64,000 bases of DNA, taken from CBDCBA01 sp965214125 (lineage in GTDB: Bacteria > Planctomycetota > Phycisphaerae > Tepidisphaerales > Tepidisphaeraceae). Made by a program: the position numbers and the translations under genes. Below, in pieces: positions 25,126-34,000 of the stretch. Location: assembly GCA_965214125.1 (NCBI GenBank), contig CBDCBA010000024.1, forward strand, positions 310,001 through 374,000, given 5' to 3'. The stretch's first letter is position 1; each line of letters opens with the position of its first letter. The notes under the pieces are model-generated. The model had not been told where the DNA came from and searched no databases. It saw nothing but the letters and a program-made list of their open reading frames with translations.

Positions 25126-26470
25126 GTGTCCGATCGCACGAAACCGCCTGAATCCGGCCTCGGCCGCGCCGCCGACCGCCTGCGCAGCTCGCGCAGCCGG
25201 CTGCGCTCAAACCAGCACAAGGACGCCCACGAGGACGCCCCCGAATCCGCCGAGCGCGCCGCCGCCAAGCAGCGGGCGCGGGCCCACCCGCTCGTGCCCG
25301 GCGGTAAGGCGACGCTGGTTGACGACCAATCCTCGCTCGACGCCCTGCTCGATCGCCTGCAAAATCAGGAGCAGTTCGCCTTCGACACCGAGTTCATCGG
25401 TGAGAGCACGTACCACCCCAAGCTCTGCCTGATCCAGATCGCCACTGCCGACGAGCTGGCGCTGGTCGACCCGATCGCCGACGTCGACCTCGACGGCTAT
25501 TGGCGCCTGCTCGGCGATGCGTCCGTGCAGAAGCTCGTCCACGCGGGCGAGCAGGATCTCGAGCCCGCGATGCGCCTGGCGGGGGTTGCGCCACAAAACA
25601 TCTTCGACACGCAGATCGTCGGCGGGTTCTGCCGCCTGCCCTACCCGGCCAGCCTGGCGAAGCTCGTCGAGCACGTCACGGCCACCCTGTTCGGCGGCGA
25701 CGGGGTTCGGCTGGGCAAGGGGCTGACCTTCACCCAGTGGGACCAGCGCCCGCTCAGCAATAAGCAGTTGTCGTACGCCGCCGACGATGTGCGTTACCTC
25801 CTGCTCATTGCCGACTGGCTGAGCGAGCGGCTGACCGAGGGGGACGATGGCGCACTGCGGCAAGCGTGGGCGGACCAGGAGTGTGCGGCCCGTGCCGCGG
25901 CGGCGGTCGAGCCGGCGGCTGAGCCGTGGGAGCGTGTCAAGGGCGGCGGCTCGCTCAACGGTCGCGAGCAGGCGATCCTCCGTCGCCTGGCGGTCTGGCG
26001 TGACGATGCCGCCAGGGCCGAAGATCTGCCACCGCGCGTGCTCGTGCAGGATCAGGCCCTGGTTCACCTCGCCCGGCGCGGGATCACCGATGCCGCCAAA
26101 CTCGGCGACGTCAAGTACCTGCCGCGGCCCGTTAGCGAACGATTCGGCCGGGCGATTGTCGAGGAGATCAAGCAAGGTAAGGCCGACGATGCCGTCGCCG
26201 TGCAGCGCGGCGCGCCAATCGAGCCGACGTTGGAAGACCGATTCATCGCCGACAGCGCTTGGGCGCTGCTGCAAACGATCGCCCACATCCGCGGCCTCGA
26301 CCCCGAACCTCATCGCCAGCCGCCGCGAGACCGAGGGCTTTGTGCGCCGCGTGGCGGCGAAGTCGCGTGTCGAGGAGCACCCCCTGATGCAGGGCTGGCG
26401 GCGCGACGCGGTGGGCGAACGCCTGCTCGACCTGCTGGACGGCGGATCGCTGACGGTGCGCTGGCCTTGA
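25126..26470 (+). CDS. rnd: Ribonuclease D, with a +1 frameshift near the end
   Basis: This is a 3'-5' exoribonuclease of the DEDDy group that trims tRNA and other small RNAs. The exonuclease motifs are FDTEFIGESTYHPKLCLIQ, HAGEQDLE and YAADDVRYL, and an HRDC domain follows. The reading frame breaks in the run CCCC at 26301-26304: before it the protein reads IAHIRGLDP, and one base forward it continues as NLIASRRETEGFVRRVAAK and LMQGWRRDAVGERLL, the normal RNase D ending. Removing one C restores a 447-residue protein. The shift is either a sequence error or a recent mutation that alters the last 50 residues. GTG at 25126 is the likely start. Confidence 0.85.
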
Positions 26471-26484
26471 CCTGAAGCGACAGA

Positions 26485-26970
26485 TCAACGGCTGCTGTTG
26501 CCGCTGGCCTCGTCGGACGTGATGTCGCCCTTGAAAGCCTGATTGTCGTGCTGCGTCTCGTTGTTCATGCCGTCGGCGCTGGTGGACGAGGCATTGTCAA
26601 GCGTGCCGGCGCGGGCGGGATCGGAGTGGACCACGGGCGGGTCGAGGACGGGCCGGTCGGCCGGGTCGCCGCCGGAGGTGCCTTGACGCACGCTGTGCTG
26701 GTGCGGGTCGGCCACACCGGTGAGGGCATCGTTGCCCACGTCGACATCGCCTCCCGAACTGCTACCGCGGCCGACGTCGTCGCCGCCAACGCCGCTCGTA
26801 CGCGGGCCGGTGCCGCTGCGTGGCTGGGCCTTGCCGGGGTCGCGCTGTTCCGTTGAGGCGCTGGCGTGGGTGCGCTCGATGCGGTCGGTCGGGTCGACGC
26901 CGAAGTCACCAGACCCGCTCGCCGCATCGGCCGCGTCGGCGTCGGATCCGACTTTGTTGCTGTCGCTCAT
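26485..26970 (-). CDS. Low-complexity hydrophilic protein
   Basis: The 161-residue predicted protein is rich in Asp, Ser, Gly, Thr and Asn and has no hydrophobic segment, so it would be disordered. The ATG at 26970 is used. It is convergent with rnd, with a 14-base gap. I recognise no family. Protein-like composition unlike the usual Arg/Pro-rich shadow frames of this DNA supports it as real, but the case is moderate. Confidence 0.5.
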   Translation of the reverse strand: MSDSNKVGSDADAADAASGSGDFGVDPTDRIERTHASASTEQRDPGKAQPRSGTGPRTSGVGGDDVGRGSSSGGDVDVGNDALTGVADPHQHSVRQGTSGGDPADRPVLDPPVVHSDPARAGTLDNASSTSADGMNNETQHDNQAFKGDITSDEASGNSSR

Positions 26971-27012
26971 GCCCAATTCGTCACAATCGCCGTGCCAGGC
27001 GACTCGGGAACT

Positions 27013-27160
27013 GTTACTGAAGAACGCGATGGATCATGCGCATGCTCGTTAGCCGCCCCGCCTCGCGGGGCGCTCAGTACCGATCCACGCGCCCCGCGAG
27101 GCGGGGCGGCTAAAGAGAGGTTATGGGAGCACACGCATGATCCATCCTGTTCTCAGTAAC
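27013..27160. repeat. Nested inverted-repeat element
   Basis: The outer arms (27013-27040 and 27134-27160) are complementary over about 27 bases with small gaps (GTTACTGA and GATGGATCATGCG segments perfect). Inside, 27049-27073 and 27089-27113 form a perfect 25-bp stem (TTAGCCGCCCCGCCTCGCGG...). The outer right arm overlaps the last eight bases of the CpeT-like gene. This layout suggests a small element with its own ends and a core palindrome. Confidence 0.85.
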
Positions 27161-27806
27161 GCCGCCCCGCCGGCCGCGTGCTCGGGCCGGTCCGCCGAAA
27201 GACGTACGGCCCCGCCTCGGCACCCCAAACCTGTCGGTCCGCCTCGTCAAATCCCCGATCCCAGCTTTCGAGGCGGTCGCTTGTGACGACGACCTCGCTC
27301 GTCGCGTACGCCGCACCCTGCAACGTCGACGCGCACCCCTCGCCCCGCGTGCCGCCGACGTAGCGGTCGCCGTCGCGCGTCAGGAAGACCGCGCAGCCGT
27401 CGCGCTTCTCCAAATCCTCCGGCGAGATCGCGTCGAACGCCGCCGGCTCCCGCCACTTGCCGGCGAACGCCATCGCATCGCCCGGCAGCGTGTAGACCTC
27501 ACTGACGACTGCACCCTCTCGCTCGACGACGCGATACACCCGCTGCCGGTACGGCCGATCCGCCGCCGCCGACACCGCCTGCTCCACATACAGCCACGGC
27601 CCGTTGTCCCGCCCCTCCCAGATCGGCACGACGTGCAATGAGATGTCGAAGTACCGATCGTCGTCGGCCGCCTGCCGCGACGAATCAAACGACCCCGTCA
27701 GCCACTCTGCCACTCGATCGACATCACTCGGCCGCGTCGCCGGCTGCGTGGCGTGCGTCGCGAGCAACATCAACGGCAACACGAACGATGCGAGGAACGT
27801 CGGCAT
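27153..27806 (-). CDS. Secreted CpeT/CpcT-like protein
   Basis: The 217-residue protein belongs to the CpcT/CpeT chromophore-lyase family (PF06206 type), which in cyanobacteria attaches bilins to phycobiliproteins. The family core is visible: WLTGSFDSSRQA, YFDISLHVVPIW, GPWLYVEQAV, PYRQRVYRVVE and GCAVFLTRDGD...GCASTLQGAAYATSEV. Unlike the cyanobacterial enzymes it starts with a signal peptide (about residues 1-20, before QPATRP), so it acts outside the cytoplasm. No phycobiliprotein or bilin gene is nearby. A different small-molecule or lipid-binding role is more likely here. Confidence 0.85.
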   Translation of the reverse strand: MPTFLASFVLPLMLLATHATQPATRPSDVDRVAEWLTGSFDSSRQAADDDRYFDISLHVVPIWEGRDNGPWLYVEQAVSAAADRPYRQRVYRVVEREGAVVSEVYTLPGDAMAFAGKWREPAAFDAISPEDLEKRDGCAVFLTRDGDRYVGGTRGEGCASTLQGAAYATSEVVVTSDRLESWDRGFDEADRQVWGAEAGPYVFRRTGPSTRPAGRRY

Positions 27807-27885
27807 CGCCCCGTTGTACTCGATCCGCACATCCAAACCCGTCCCACCACCACCTTCGTCACCGCGCCGCGTTGGCCGTCGACTG

Positions 27886-27954
27886 CCCGGTGCCACGGCA
27901 TCCTTGCCGTGCTCCGTCGCGCTCCCGACACGGCAAGGATGCCGTGGCACCGGG
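27886..27954. repeat. Perfect 26-bp-stem palindrome (GGTGCCACGGCATCC family)
   Basis: The arms 27886-27911 and 27929-27954 are perfect complements over 26 bases around a 17-base loop. It lies between two leftward genes (27964-28422 and 27153-27806) and begins nine bases after the stop of the first in its reading direction. It may end that transcript or separate expression of the two genes. Confidence 0.88.
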
Positions 27955-27963
27955 TGCGTCCTG

Positions 27964-28422
27964 CTAATCCCCGTCCTCCCCATCATGATCAATCCCGCTC
28001 GCGGCTTCATCGACGGCGGTGATGGCCGACATCCACTTCTCCACGTCCTCGGGCGGCACCCAGAGATGGACAACGACTGGATCCTCAAAGGGTATCTGCC
28101 AAGCCGGACGTCGAGCGTCCAGCCCGTTCAGCACGTCGAGCAGATCGCTGTACGCCGGCGTGCGGATACGGACATGATCGAGCGGCACCTGCCGCGTCGT
28201 CAGCGCTCCAAGCGAGACGAGCCTGTCCCGGTGGTGATCCAAACGATCCACCGGGTTCATTCCGAACAGGCTGGTTTTATTTGCAAGCGTATCGTCGAGC
28301 GCGTTCATCATTGCCCGCTCGTGCCACCACACCTGGACGGGCCGAGATCGCACGATCAGAACGGCGACTACAACGAGAGCAGCACAGATTCCTGCGACCC
28401 AAAGGAAAAGGCGACGTTTCAT
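27964..28422 (-). CDS. Membrane-anchored hypothetical protein
   Basis: The 152-residue protein has one N-terminal membrane helix (about residues 5-26, LFLWVAGICAALVVVAVLIV) after MKRR, so most of it faces the periplasm. The rest is soluble with WWHERAMMNALDD, DHHRDRLVSLGAL and VVVHLWVPPEDVEKW. I recognise no family. It sits between carA and the CpeT-like gene, both on the same strand, with palindromes on each side. Confidence 0.72.
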   Translation of the reverse strand: MKRRLFLWVAGICAALVVVAVLIVRSRPVQVWWHERAMMNALDDTLANKTSLFGMNPVDRLDHHRDRLVSLGALTTRQVPLDHVRIRTPAYSDLLDVLNGLDARRPAWQIPFEDPVVVHLWVPPEDVEKWMSAITAVDEAASGIDHDGEDGD

Positions 28423-28443
28423 TGAGCTTCGTTCTTCACGGAC

Positions 28444-28465
28444 GGTGGGCTGAAGCCCACCCTAC
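28444..28465. repeat. Short GTAGGGTGGGC hairpin overlapping the carA stop
   Basis: GGTGGGCT and AGCCCACC form an 8-bp stem with a 2-base loop. Read on the minus strand, the element's leading TAG is the carA stop codon. It is a half-size member of the family at 13090 and 54431. Confidence 0.7.
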
Positions 28466-29592
28466 TTCTTCATCAGTTCGATGAACCGATCAAACAAGTA
28501 CGCCGAGTCGTGCGGCCCCGGGCTGCTCTCCGGGTGGTACTGCACGCTGAAGACCGGCAGGTCGCGGAGCTTGAAGCCCTCGATCGTGCCGTCGTTGAGG
28601 TTGACGTGCGTCACCTCGCCGCCGGCCGACTTCAAGCTGTCGGCATCTATAGCGAAGCCGTGGTTTTGGCTGGTGATTTCGACGCGGCCGGTGGCGAGGT
28701 CTTTGACGGGTTGGTTGCCGCCGCGGTGGCCGAAGGGGAGCTTGTAGGTCTCGGCGCCGATGGCCCGGCCGAGGAGCTGGCTGCCGAGGCAGATGCCGAA
28801 GGTCGGCAGGCGGTCGTTCATCAGTTCGCGGACGAGTCTTGTTGCGTACTCGACGGCGGCGGGGTCGCCGGGGCCGTTGGAGATGAAGATGCCGTCGGGC
28901 TTCAGGTCGCGGACGGCCTGGGCGTCGGCGTCCGGCGGGACGAGGGTGACGCGCACGCCGCGGTCGCGCAGGTGGCGGAGGATGTTGTGCTTGGCCCCGC
29001 AGTCGAGGGCGACAACGTGCAGGCCGGTGCCGTCGGCTTTCGATGATGTCGTCCAATCGCCGCGGTCGTCGTTCCACGTCGCGGTGGCGGTCGGCTTGAC
29101 TTCCGTGACCCAGTCGGCCCCGGCCATTTCGGCGGCGTTTCGGGCCTTTTCCACCAGTTCCGCCGGATCGATGTCGCCGACGGCGAGGACGGCCCGCTTG
29201 GTCCCGCCGCTGCGCAGGCGGCGAACCAATGCGCGGGTGTCGATGCCCTGCAGGCCGGGGATGCCGTGCAGTTTCAGGTAGTCCGACAGCGGCATAATCG
29301 AGCGCCAGTTGCTCGGCCGGTCGCAGAGTTCCTTGCAGACGAAGCCGGCGACGCGGGGCTTGGCCGACTCGGCGTCGCGGTCGTTGACGCCGTAGTTGCC
29401 GATGTGCGGCGCGGTCATCGTCACGATCTGGCCGGCGTAGCTGGGGTCGGTGAGGACCTCCTGGTAGCCGGTCATCGAGGTGTTGAAGACGGCCTCGCCG
29501 GCGGCGGTCGCTTCGGCGCCGAAGCTGCGACCGGTGAAGACGGCGCCGTCTTCGAGGGCGAGGGCGGCCGGGGGCATGTCGTCGCGTGGCAT
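28462..29592 (-). CDS. carA: Carbamoyl-phosphate synthase small subunit
   Basis: The 376-residue subunit releases ammonia from glutamine for carbamoyl phosphate, feeding pyrimidine and arginine synthesis. The N-terminal domain has ALEDGAVFTGRSFG and TGYQEVLTDPSYAGQIV. The class I glutaminase domain has FISNGPGDP, the nucleophile loop FGICLGSQLLG (Ser replaces the usual His of GICLGHQ) and QYHPESSPGPHDS with the catalytic His and Glu. ATG at 29592 is used; ATG at 29577 is equally plausible. The stop TAG belongs to a dispersed repeat. The large subunit carB is not in this window. It diverges from the kinase gene across 33 bases. Confidence 0.94.
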   Translation of the reverse strand: MPRDDMPPAALALEDGAVFTGRSFGAEATAAGEAVFNTSMTGYQEVLTDPSYAGQIVTMTAPHIGNYGVNDRDAESAKPRVAGFVCKELCDRPSNWRSIMPLSDYLKLHGIPGLQGIDTRALVRRLRSGGTKRAVLAVGDIDPAELVEKARNAAEMAGADWVTEVKPTATATWNDDRGDWTTSSKADGTGLHVVALDCGAKHNILRHLRDRGVRVTLVPPDADAQAVRDLKPDGIFISNGPGDPAAVEYATRLVRELMNDRLPTFGICLGSQLLGRAIGAETYKLPFGHRGGNQPVKDLATGRVEITSQNHGFAIDADSLKSAGGEVTHVNLNDGTIEGFKLRDLPVFSVQYHPESSPGPHDSAYLFDRFIELMKK

Positions 29593-29625
29593 CGGGCGGC
29601 ATGGTACGCGTAGGGTGCTGCCGCG

Positions 29626-30474
29626 ATGACGCCGCTCGCCCTGATCGACAGCCTGCCCGCGTTCGGCTTCGGCCTGGCGCTGGGGCTGCTGGTGGCGGCG
29701 ATCGCGACGACGGTGCTCGGCCGGTGGTCGCTGCAAAAGCAGGTCGAGCTCGAACGCCGCGCCGCCGACGCCGAACGCCTCGCCGAGCTCGGCATGCTCA
29801 CCGGCGGGCTGGCGCACGAGATCAAGAACCCGCTCAGCACGTTGCAGCTCAACCTGCAACTTGTGCGCGAGGAGGTGGACGAGCTCGCCGACACGAACCC
29901 GGCGATTGGCCGCATGGGCCGGCGGCTGGACTCGATCGGCAAGGAGGCGTTGCGGTTGCGGGAAATCCTCGACGATTTCCTCCGCTACGCCGGCCGCCTC
30001 GAGCCCGACCGCCGGCCGACGCGTTTGGACGAACTCGCGGGGGAACTCGCCGACTTCCTCTCGCCGCAGGTGCAGGTCGCCCGGCTGAAGTTCGAAGCGC
30101 GCCTCGCCCCAACCACGGCGGCAGTCGATCCGAAGCTGCTCAAGCAGGCCTTGCTCAACCTGCTGTTGAACGCCATCCAGCACACGCCCGAGGGGGGGAC
30201 GGTGACGCTCGAGGTCGCGCAAGTCGACGACGTGCCGCGTCGGCCGGCGAGCGTGGTGCTGCGTGTCCGCGACACCGGCCGCGGCATTCCGGCCGACGAG
30301 GTGGCCCGCGTGTTCGACCCCTATTTCACCCGCCGCAAGGGCGGCACCGGCCTCGGCCTGGCCCTGACCCGCCGCATCGCCCGCGCGCACGGCGGACGGA
30401 TCGAGGTCGACAGCGAACCGGGACGCGGCTCGACGTTCAGCCTCGAACTCCCGCAGAACCCGACGGGCCCGTAA
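29626..30474 (+). CDS. NtrB-type sensor histidine kinase, orphan
   Basis: The 282-residue protein has one N-terminal membrane helix (about residues 10-32) and a cytosolic kinase core. The phospho-acceptor box is GGLAHEIKNPLS (about residue 62), followed by the ATPase domain with N box NLLLNAIQHTP, G1 RDTGRGIP, F box FDPYF and G2 GTGLGLAL. No PAS, HAMP or large sensor domain is present. No response-regulator gene adjoins it; the nearest single-domain regulator is 15 kb away at 45750. The signal and partner are unknown. It shares a very short divergent promoter region with carA. Confidence 0.92.
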   Translation: MTPLALIDSLPAFGFGLALGLLVAAIATTVLGRWSLQKQVELERRAADAERLAELGMLTGGLAHEIKNPLSTLQLNLQLVREEVDELADTNPAIGRMGRRLDSIGKEALRLREILDDFLRYAGRLEPDRRPTRLDELAGELADFLSPQVQVARLKFEARLAPTTAAVDPKLLKQALLNLLLNAIQHTPEGGTVTLEVAQVDDVPRRPASVVLRVRDTGRGIPADEVARVFDPYFTRRKGGTGLGLALTRRIARAHGGRIEVDSEPGRGSTFSLELPQNPTGP

Positions 30475-30500
30475 CGCGGCCGGCGCGGTAAGATGAACCC

Positions 30501-31184
30501 ATGGCGACCCTCGCCCCACCCCCGCCGCCACCCCCGTCGACCTCAGCGGAACCGGCTCGCACGCACGTCCGCAACGGCCGCGAGTTCCTGCGCTCGCTCG
30601 GCGACGTGCCGATCGAGCGCGTCCTCTTCGACCCCCCGCCGGGCACGGTGACGGGCGAGTTCTACGAGAAGATCGACGGCCGCGTCCACGGGGCGCTGGT
30701 GGAGTTGGTGGACGGGACTCTTGTGGAGAAGCCGATGGGCATGAACGAAAGTCGGATCGCCAGTGTGCTGATCATTCACGTCGGCGGGCATGTGCTGCAG
30801 CACAGGCTCGGCTTCGTCGCCGGCGAGGCCGGCACGGTCAAGATGTCCGGCGGCAACTGCCGGATGCCCGATGTCGCCGTCTACCTGAGGAGTGACTACC
30901 CCGGCGGCAAGCGGCCGACGCAGAAGGTCCCGCAGATCCCGCCGCGGCTGGCCGTCGAGGTGCTGAGCGAGGACAATACCGCCGCCGAGATTGACAAGAA
31001 GCTCGCCGAGTTCTTCGCAAGCGGCTGCCGCCTCGCCTACGTCATCGATCCCAAGACCCGTACCGCCCGCCGCTACACGAGTACGGCCGACTCGACAGCC
31101 ATCGACCCCGACGGCACCCTCGACGGCGGCGACGTGGTGCCGGGGTTCGCAGTGTCCCTGGCATCGCTCTTCGACGAGGAGTAG
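30501..31184 (+). CDS. Uma2-family putative endonuclease
   Basis: The 227-residue protein belongs to the Uma2/DUF820 family with a PD-(D/E)XK nuclease fold. The expected core is seen: ELVDGTLVEKPMG, then RMPDVAVYLRSDYP with the Asp, then RLAVEVLSEDNTAAEIDKKLAEFFASG with the Glu. A Pro-rich N-terminus (PPPPPPP) precedes it. Members are common in planctomycetes and cyanobacteria and their natural role is unclear. It follows the kinase gene on the same strand and is convergent with polA, six bases from its stop. Confidence 0.88.
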   Translation: MATLAPPPPPPPSTSAEPARTHVRNGREFLRSLGDVPIERVLFDPPPGTVTGEFYEKIDGRVHGALVELVDGTLVEKPMGMNESRIASVLIIHVGGHVLQHRLGFVAGEAGTVKMSGGNCRMPDVAVYLRSDYPGGKRPTQKVPQIPPRLAVEVLSEDNTAAEIDKKLAEFFASGCRLAYVIDPKTRTARRYTSTADSTAIDPDGTLDGGDVVPGFAVSLASLFDEE

Positions 31185-31190
31185 CCGAGG

Positions 31191-33965
31191 TCACTTTGCT
31201 TCGCGCCAGTTGATCGCCCAGCCGGCATCAACCTTGAGGGGCACCTTCAACTCCATCGCCGCCACCATCTCATCGCGAGCGAGGGAGGCCACCGCCTCGG
31301 CGTGGTCGGCGGGGCATTCGAAGACGAGTTCATCGTGAACCTGCAACAGCAGTTTGGCGGGGGCGTTCTCTGTCGCCAGACGGGCGTGGACGCGGTTCAT
31401 CGCGAGCTTGATGAGGTCGGCGGCGCTGCCCTGGATCACGCTGTTGATCGCCGTCCGCTCGGCGTACTGGCGCATGGAGGCGATGCGGCTTTCGATCTCC
31501 GGGATCGGCCGGCGCCGGCCGCGAATCGTCTCGACGTACCCCTTCTCCTTCGCCTCCATGATGCACGCCTCGAAGAAGTCGAAGACCTTCGGATACTGCT
31601 CTTTGTAGCGGTCGATCAACTCCTTCGCCGACCGCTGGTTCAACCCTTCCACGCGCCGGGCGAGGCCGAAGGCGCTCACGCCGTAAATGATGGCGAAGTT
31701 GATCGTCTTCGCGTAACGACGCTGGTCGTCCGACACGTCGTCGAGCGTCGTCTTGTACACATCGGCGGCGACGGCGCGGTGGATATCCTCGTCATTCGCG
31801 AATGCGTCGACCAACCGCTCCTCGCCGCAGAAGTGGGCGAGGAAGCGAAGCTCAATCTGCGAGTAGTCCACTGTCAGCAGCACGTTGCCCTTGTCCGCTA
31901 CGAACGCCTGCCGGATTCGGCGGCCCTCGTCGGTGCGAATCGGGATGTTCTGTAGATTTGGATCGCTCGAAGAGAGCCGCCCGGTGCTGGCGCCGGTTTG
32001 GTTAAAACTCGTATGAATGCGGCCGGTGCTGAGTTTGATCTCCTTCGCGAGATTTTCGAGATAGGTTTCACGTAGCTTCACGAGGCCGCGGTACTCGAGG
32101 ATCAGCCCCGGCAGCGTGTGTTGTGCGGCAAGAACTTCAAGCGTGGCGGCATCCGTGGAGAAGCCCGTTTTCGTCTTTCGCAGCGGCTTAAGTTTCAGGC
32201 GGTCGAACAGCACTTCCTGCAACTGCTTGGGCGAGTCCGGGTTGATCTCCCCGCCCGCCTCGGCGGCAATCTTTTCGCGCAGGGCCTCAATCCGCTCCAA
32301 GAGAACCGCCGACTGCTCGGCGAGCACCTTCGGGTCGACTTTCACCCCGTTCCACTCCATTTCGGCAAGCACGTCAATTAGTGGAAGCTCCACGTCCTCA
32401 TACAACTTCTGAAGATCGGGATACTGCTCTAGCTTAGGCTTGAGCGCTTCGTACAACCGCCACGTCACGTCGGCATCTTCCGCGGCGTAGGTAGCGACAT
32501 TCTCGACGGGTACCTGTTCGAGCGTGATCTGCTTCTTTCCCGTTCCGATCAGTTGCTTGATCGGGATGCAGGTGTAGTTCAGCAAATCCTTCGCGAGATC
32601 ATCCAGCTTATAGGTATTGCGGCCCGCATCGAGCAGGAAGGCCATCAGCATCGTGTCGGCGATGACGCCGCGTACGTCGACGCCGTGGCCTCGCATGACG
32701 AGGAGGTCGTACTTGATGTGGTGGCCAATTTTGCCGACCTTCGGGTTCTCCAGGAACGGCTTGACCGCCTCGATGGCCTTCGCCTCATCAAGAACGGTTG
32801 CCCCCATCGGGCCCTTCGTCGGCAGGTAGTAGCCGGTGTTGGGCTCCCAACTAAAGCTCATGCCGACCAGGCCGCTGCCGACGGCGCCGAGGGCGTCGGT
32901 TTCCGTGTCAAAGGCAAAGGCTTTTACCTTCTTCACTTCTTTGACAAAACTCGCAAGCTTGTCCGGTGTGTCGACTGTGACATAGTTCGCCGTCGTCTCT
33001 TTGCCATCGTCCGTTTCCTTCCGATCGAACAACCCGCCGCCGCCGAGGGGCTGGTACTTTTGCGGCGGGCGATCCGGCGTGTCGGCGTCGGCTTTCAATG
33101 CGTCGCTGCCGCCCACGCGGGCGAGCAGGCTGCGGAAGCCGAGCTCGTCCAAATGATCCCGCAGGGCCGGCGTGTCGAGCGAGGTGAAGGCGCACTCGCC
33201 GGGATCGAAATCGCCCAGCTCCACGTCGTCCTTCAGCGTCACGAGCCGCTTGCTGATCGCGAGCTTCTCCAGCCCGTGATTGCGGACGTTCTCGCCCTGC
33301 TTGGGCGTGAGCTGGTCGACGTTTTCGAAGACTGCTTCGGCGCTGCCGTACTTGTTGACGAGCTTGGCCGCCGTCTTCTCGCCGATGCCCGGCACGCCGG
33401 GAACGTTGTCGATGTTGTCGCCCATCAGGGCCTGCACATCGACGGCCTGCTCGGGCGAATACCCCAGCTTTTTCTCCATCGCGGCGCGGTCGAACTCGGC
33501 GTCGGCCTGCACGTCGTACATGGCCACGCCGTCGCCGATGACTTGGCGCAGGTCCTTGTCCTTGCTGACCATGTAGAAGTCGTACAGCCCGCCGTAGCGG
33601 CGCACGATGGTCGCGATCACGTCGTCGGCCTCGAAGCCGGGCTTGCAGAGGATCGGGATGCCCGCGTCCTTCACCAGTTGCAGAATGCGCTCCTCCTGTG
33701 GCTTGAAGTCATCCGGCGGCGCCTCACGGTTGGCCTTGTAGTTGGGGTCGATCTGCTTGCGAAAGACGGCCTCGTCGCCGCTGTCCGTCACCATCAGCAG
33801 GTAGTCCGGCCTGCGCCCTTCGGCGAGTTGCAGGAGCATTTGCGTGAAGACGTAGGTTGCCTTCGTCGGCTCGCCGGTCGGGCTGGTCAGGTCGCGGAAC
33901 GGGGCGAAGTAGGCGCGGTAGATGTGGGCGTGGCCGTCGATGATGTAGAAGCTCTTGCGCGCCAT
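31191..33965 (-). CDS. polA: DNA polymerase I
   Basis: The 924-residue polymerase fills gaps and removes primers in replication and repair. The N-terminal 5'-nuclease domain covers about residues 1-290 (IIDGHAHIYRAYFA, VSKDKDLRQV, GDNIDNVPGVPGIGEKTA). The 3'-5' proofreading domain keeps its acidic residues (FAFDTETDALG, YDLLVMRGHG, YAAEDADVTWRLYE), so proofreading is probably active. The polymerase domain has LTVDYSQIELR, KTINFAIIYGVSAFGLA and LLQVHDELVFE. Length is normal. It is convergent with the Uma2 gene and divergent from the quinone reductase across 35 bases. Confidence 0.97.
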   Translation of the reverse strand: MARKSFYIIDGHAHIYRAYFAPFRDLTSPTGEPTKATYVFTQMLLQLAEGRRPDYLLMVTDSGDEAVFRKQIDPNYKANREAPPDDFKPQEERILQLVKDAGIPILCKPGFEADDVIATIVRRYGGLYDFYMVSKDKDLRQVIGDGVAMYDVQADAEFDRAAMEKKLGYSPEQAVDVQALMGDNIDNVPGVPGIGEKTAAKLVNKYGSAEAVFENVDQLTPKQGENVRNHGLEKLAISKRLVTLKDDVELGDFDPGECAFTSLDTPALRDHLDELGFRSLLARVGGSDALKADADTPDRPPQKYQPLGGGGLFDRKETDDGKETTANYVTVDTPDKLASFVKEVKKVKAFAFDTETDALGAVGSGLVGMSFSWEPNTGYYLPTKGPMGATVLDEAKAIEAVKPFLENPKVGKIGHHIKYDLLVMRGHGVDVRGVIADTMLMAFLLDAGRNTYKLDDLAKDLLNYTCIPIKQLIGTGKKQITLEQVPVENVATYAAEDADVTWRLYEALKPKLEQYPDLQKLYEDVELPLIDVLAEMEWNGVKVDPKVLAEQSAVLLERIEALREKIAAEAGGEINPDSPKQLQEVLFDRLKLKPLRKTKTGFSTDAATLEVLAAQHTLPGLILEYRGLVKLRETYLENLAKEIKLSTGRIHTSFNQTGASTGRLSSSDPNLQNIPIRTDEGRRIRQAFVADKGNVLLTVDYSQIELRFLAHFCGEERLVDAFANDEDIHRAVAADVYKTTLDDVSDDQRRYAKTINFAIIYGVSAFGLARRVEGLNQRSAKELIDRYKEQYPKVFDFFEACIMEAKEKGYVETIRGRRRPIPEIESRIASMRQYAERTAINSVIQGSAADLIKLAMNRVHARLATENAPAKLLLQVHDELVFECPADHAEAVASLARDEMVAAMELKVPLKVDAGWAINWREAK

Positions 33966-34000
33966 GGCGCGGGAACTGTAGAGCGGGATAGGCTTGGCCC

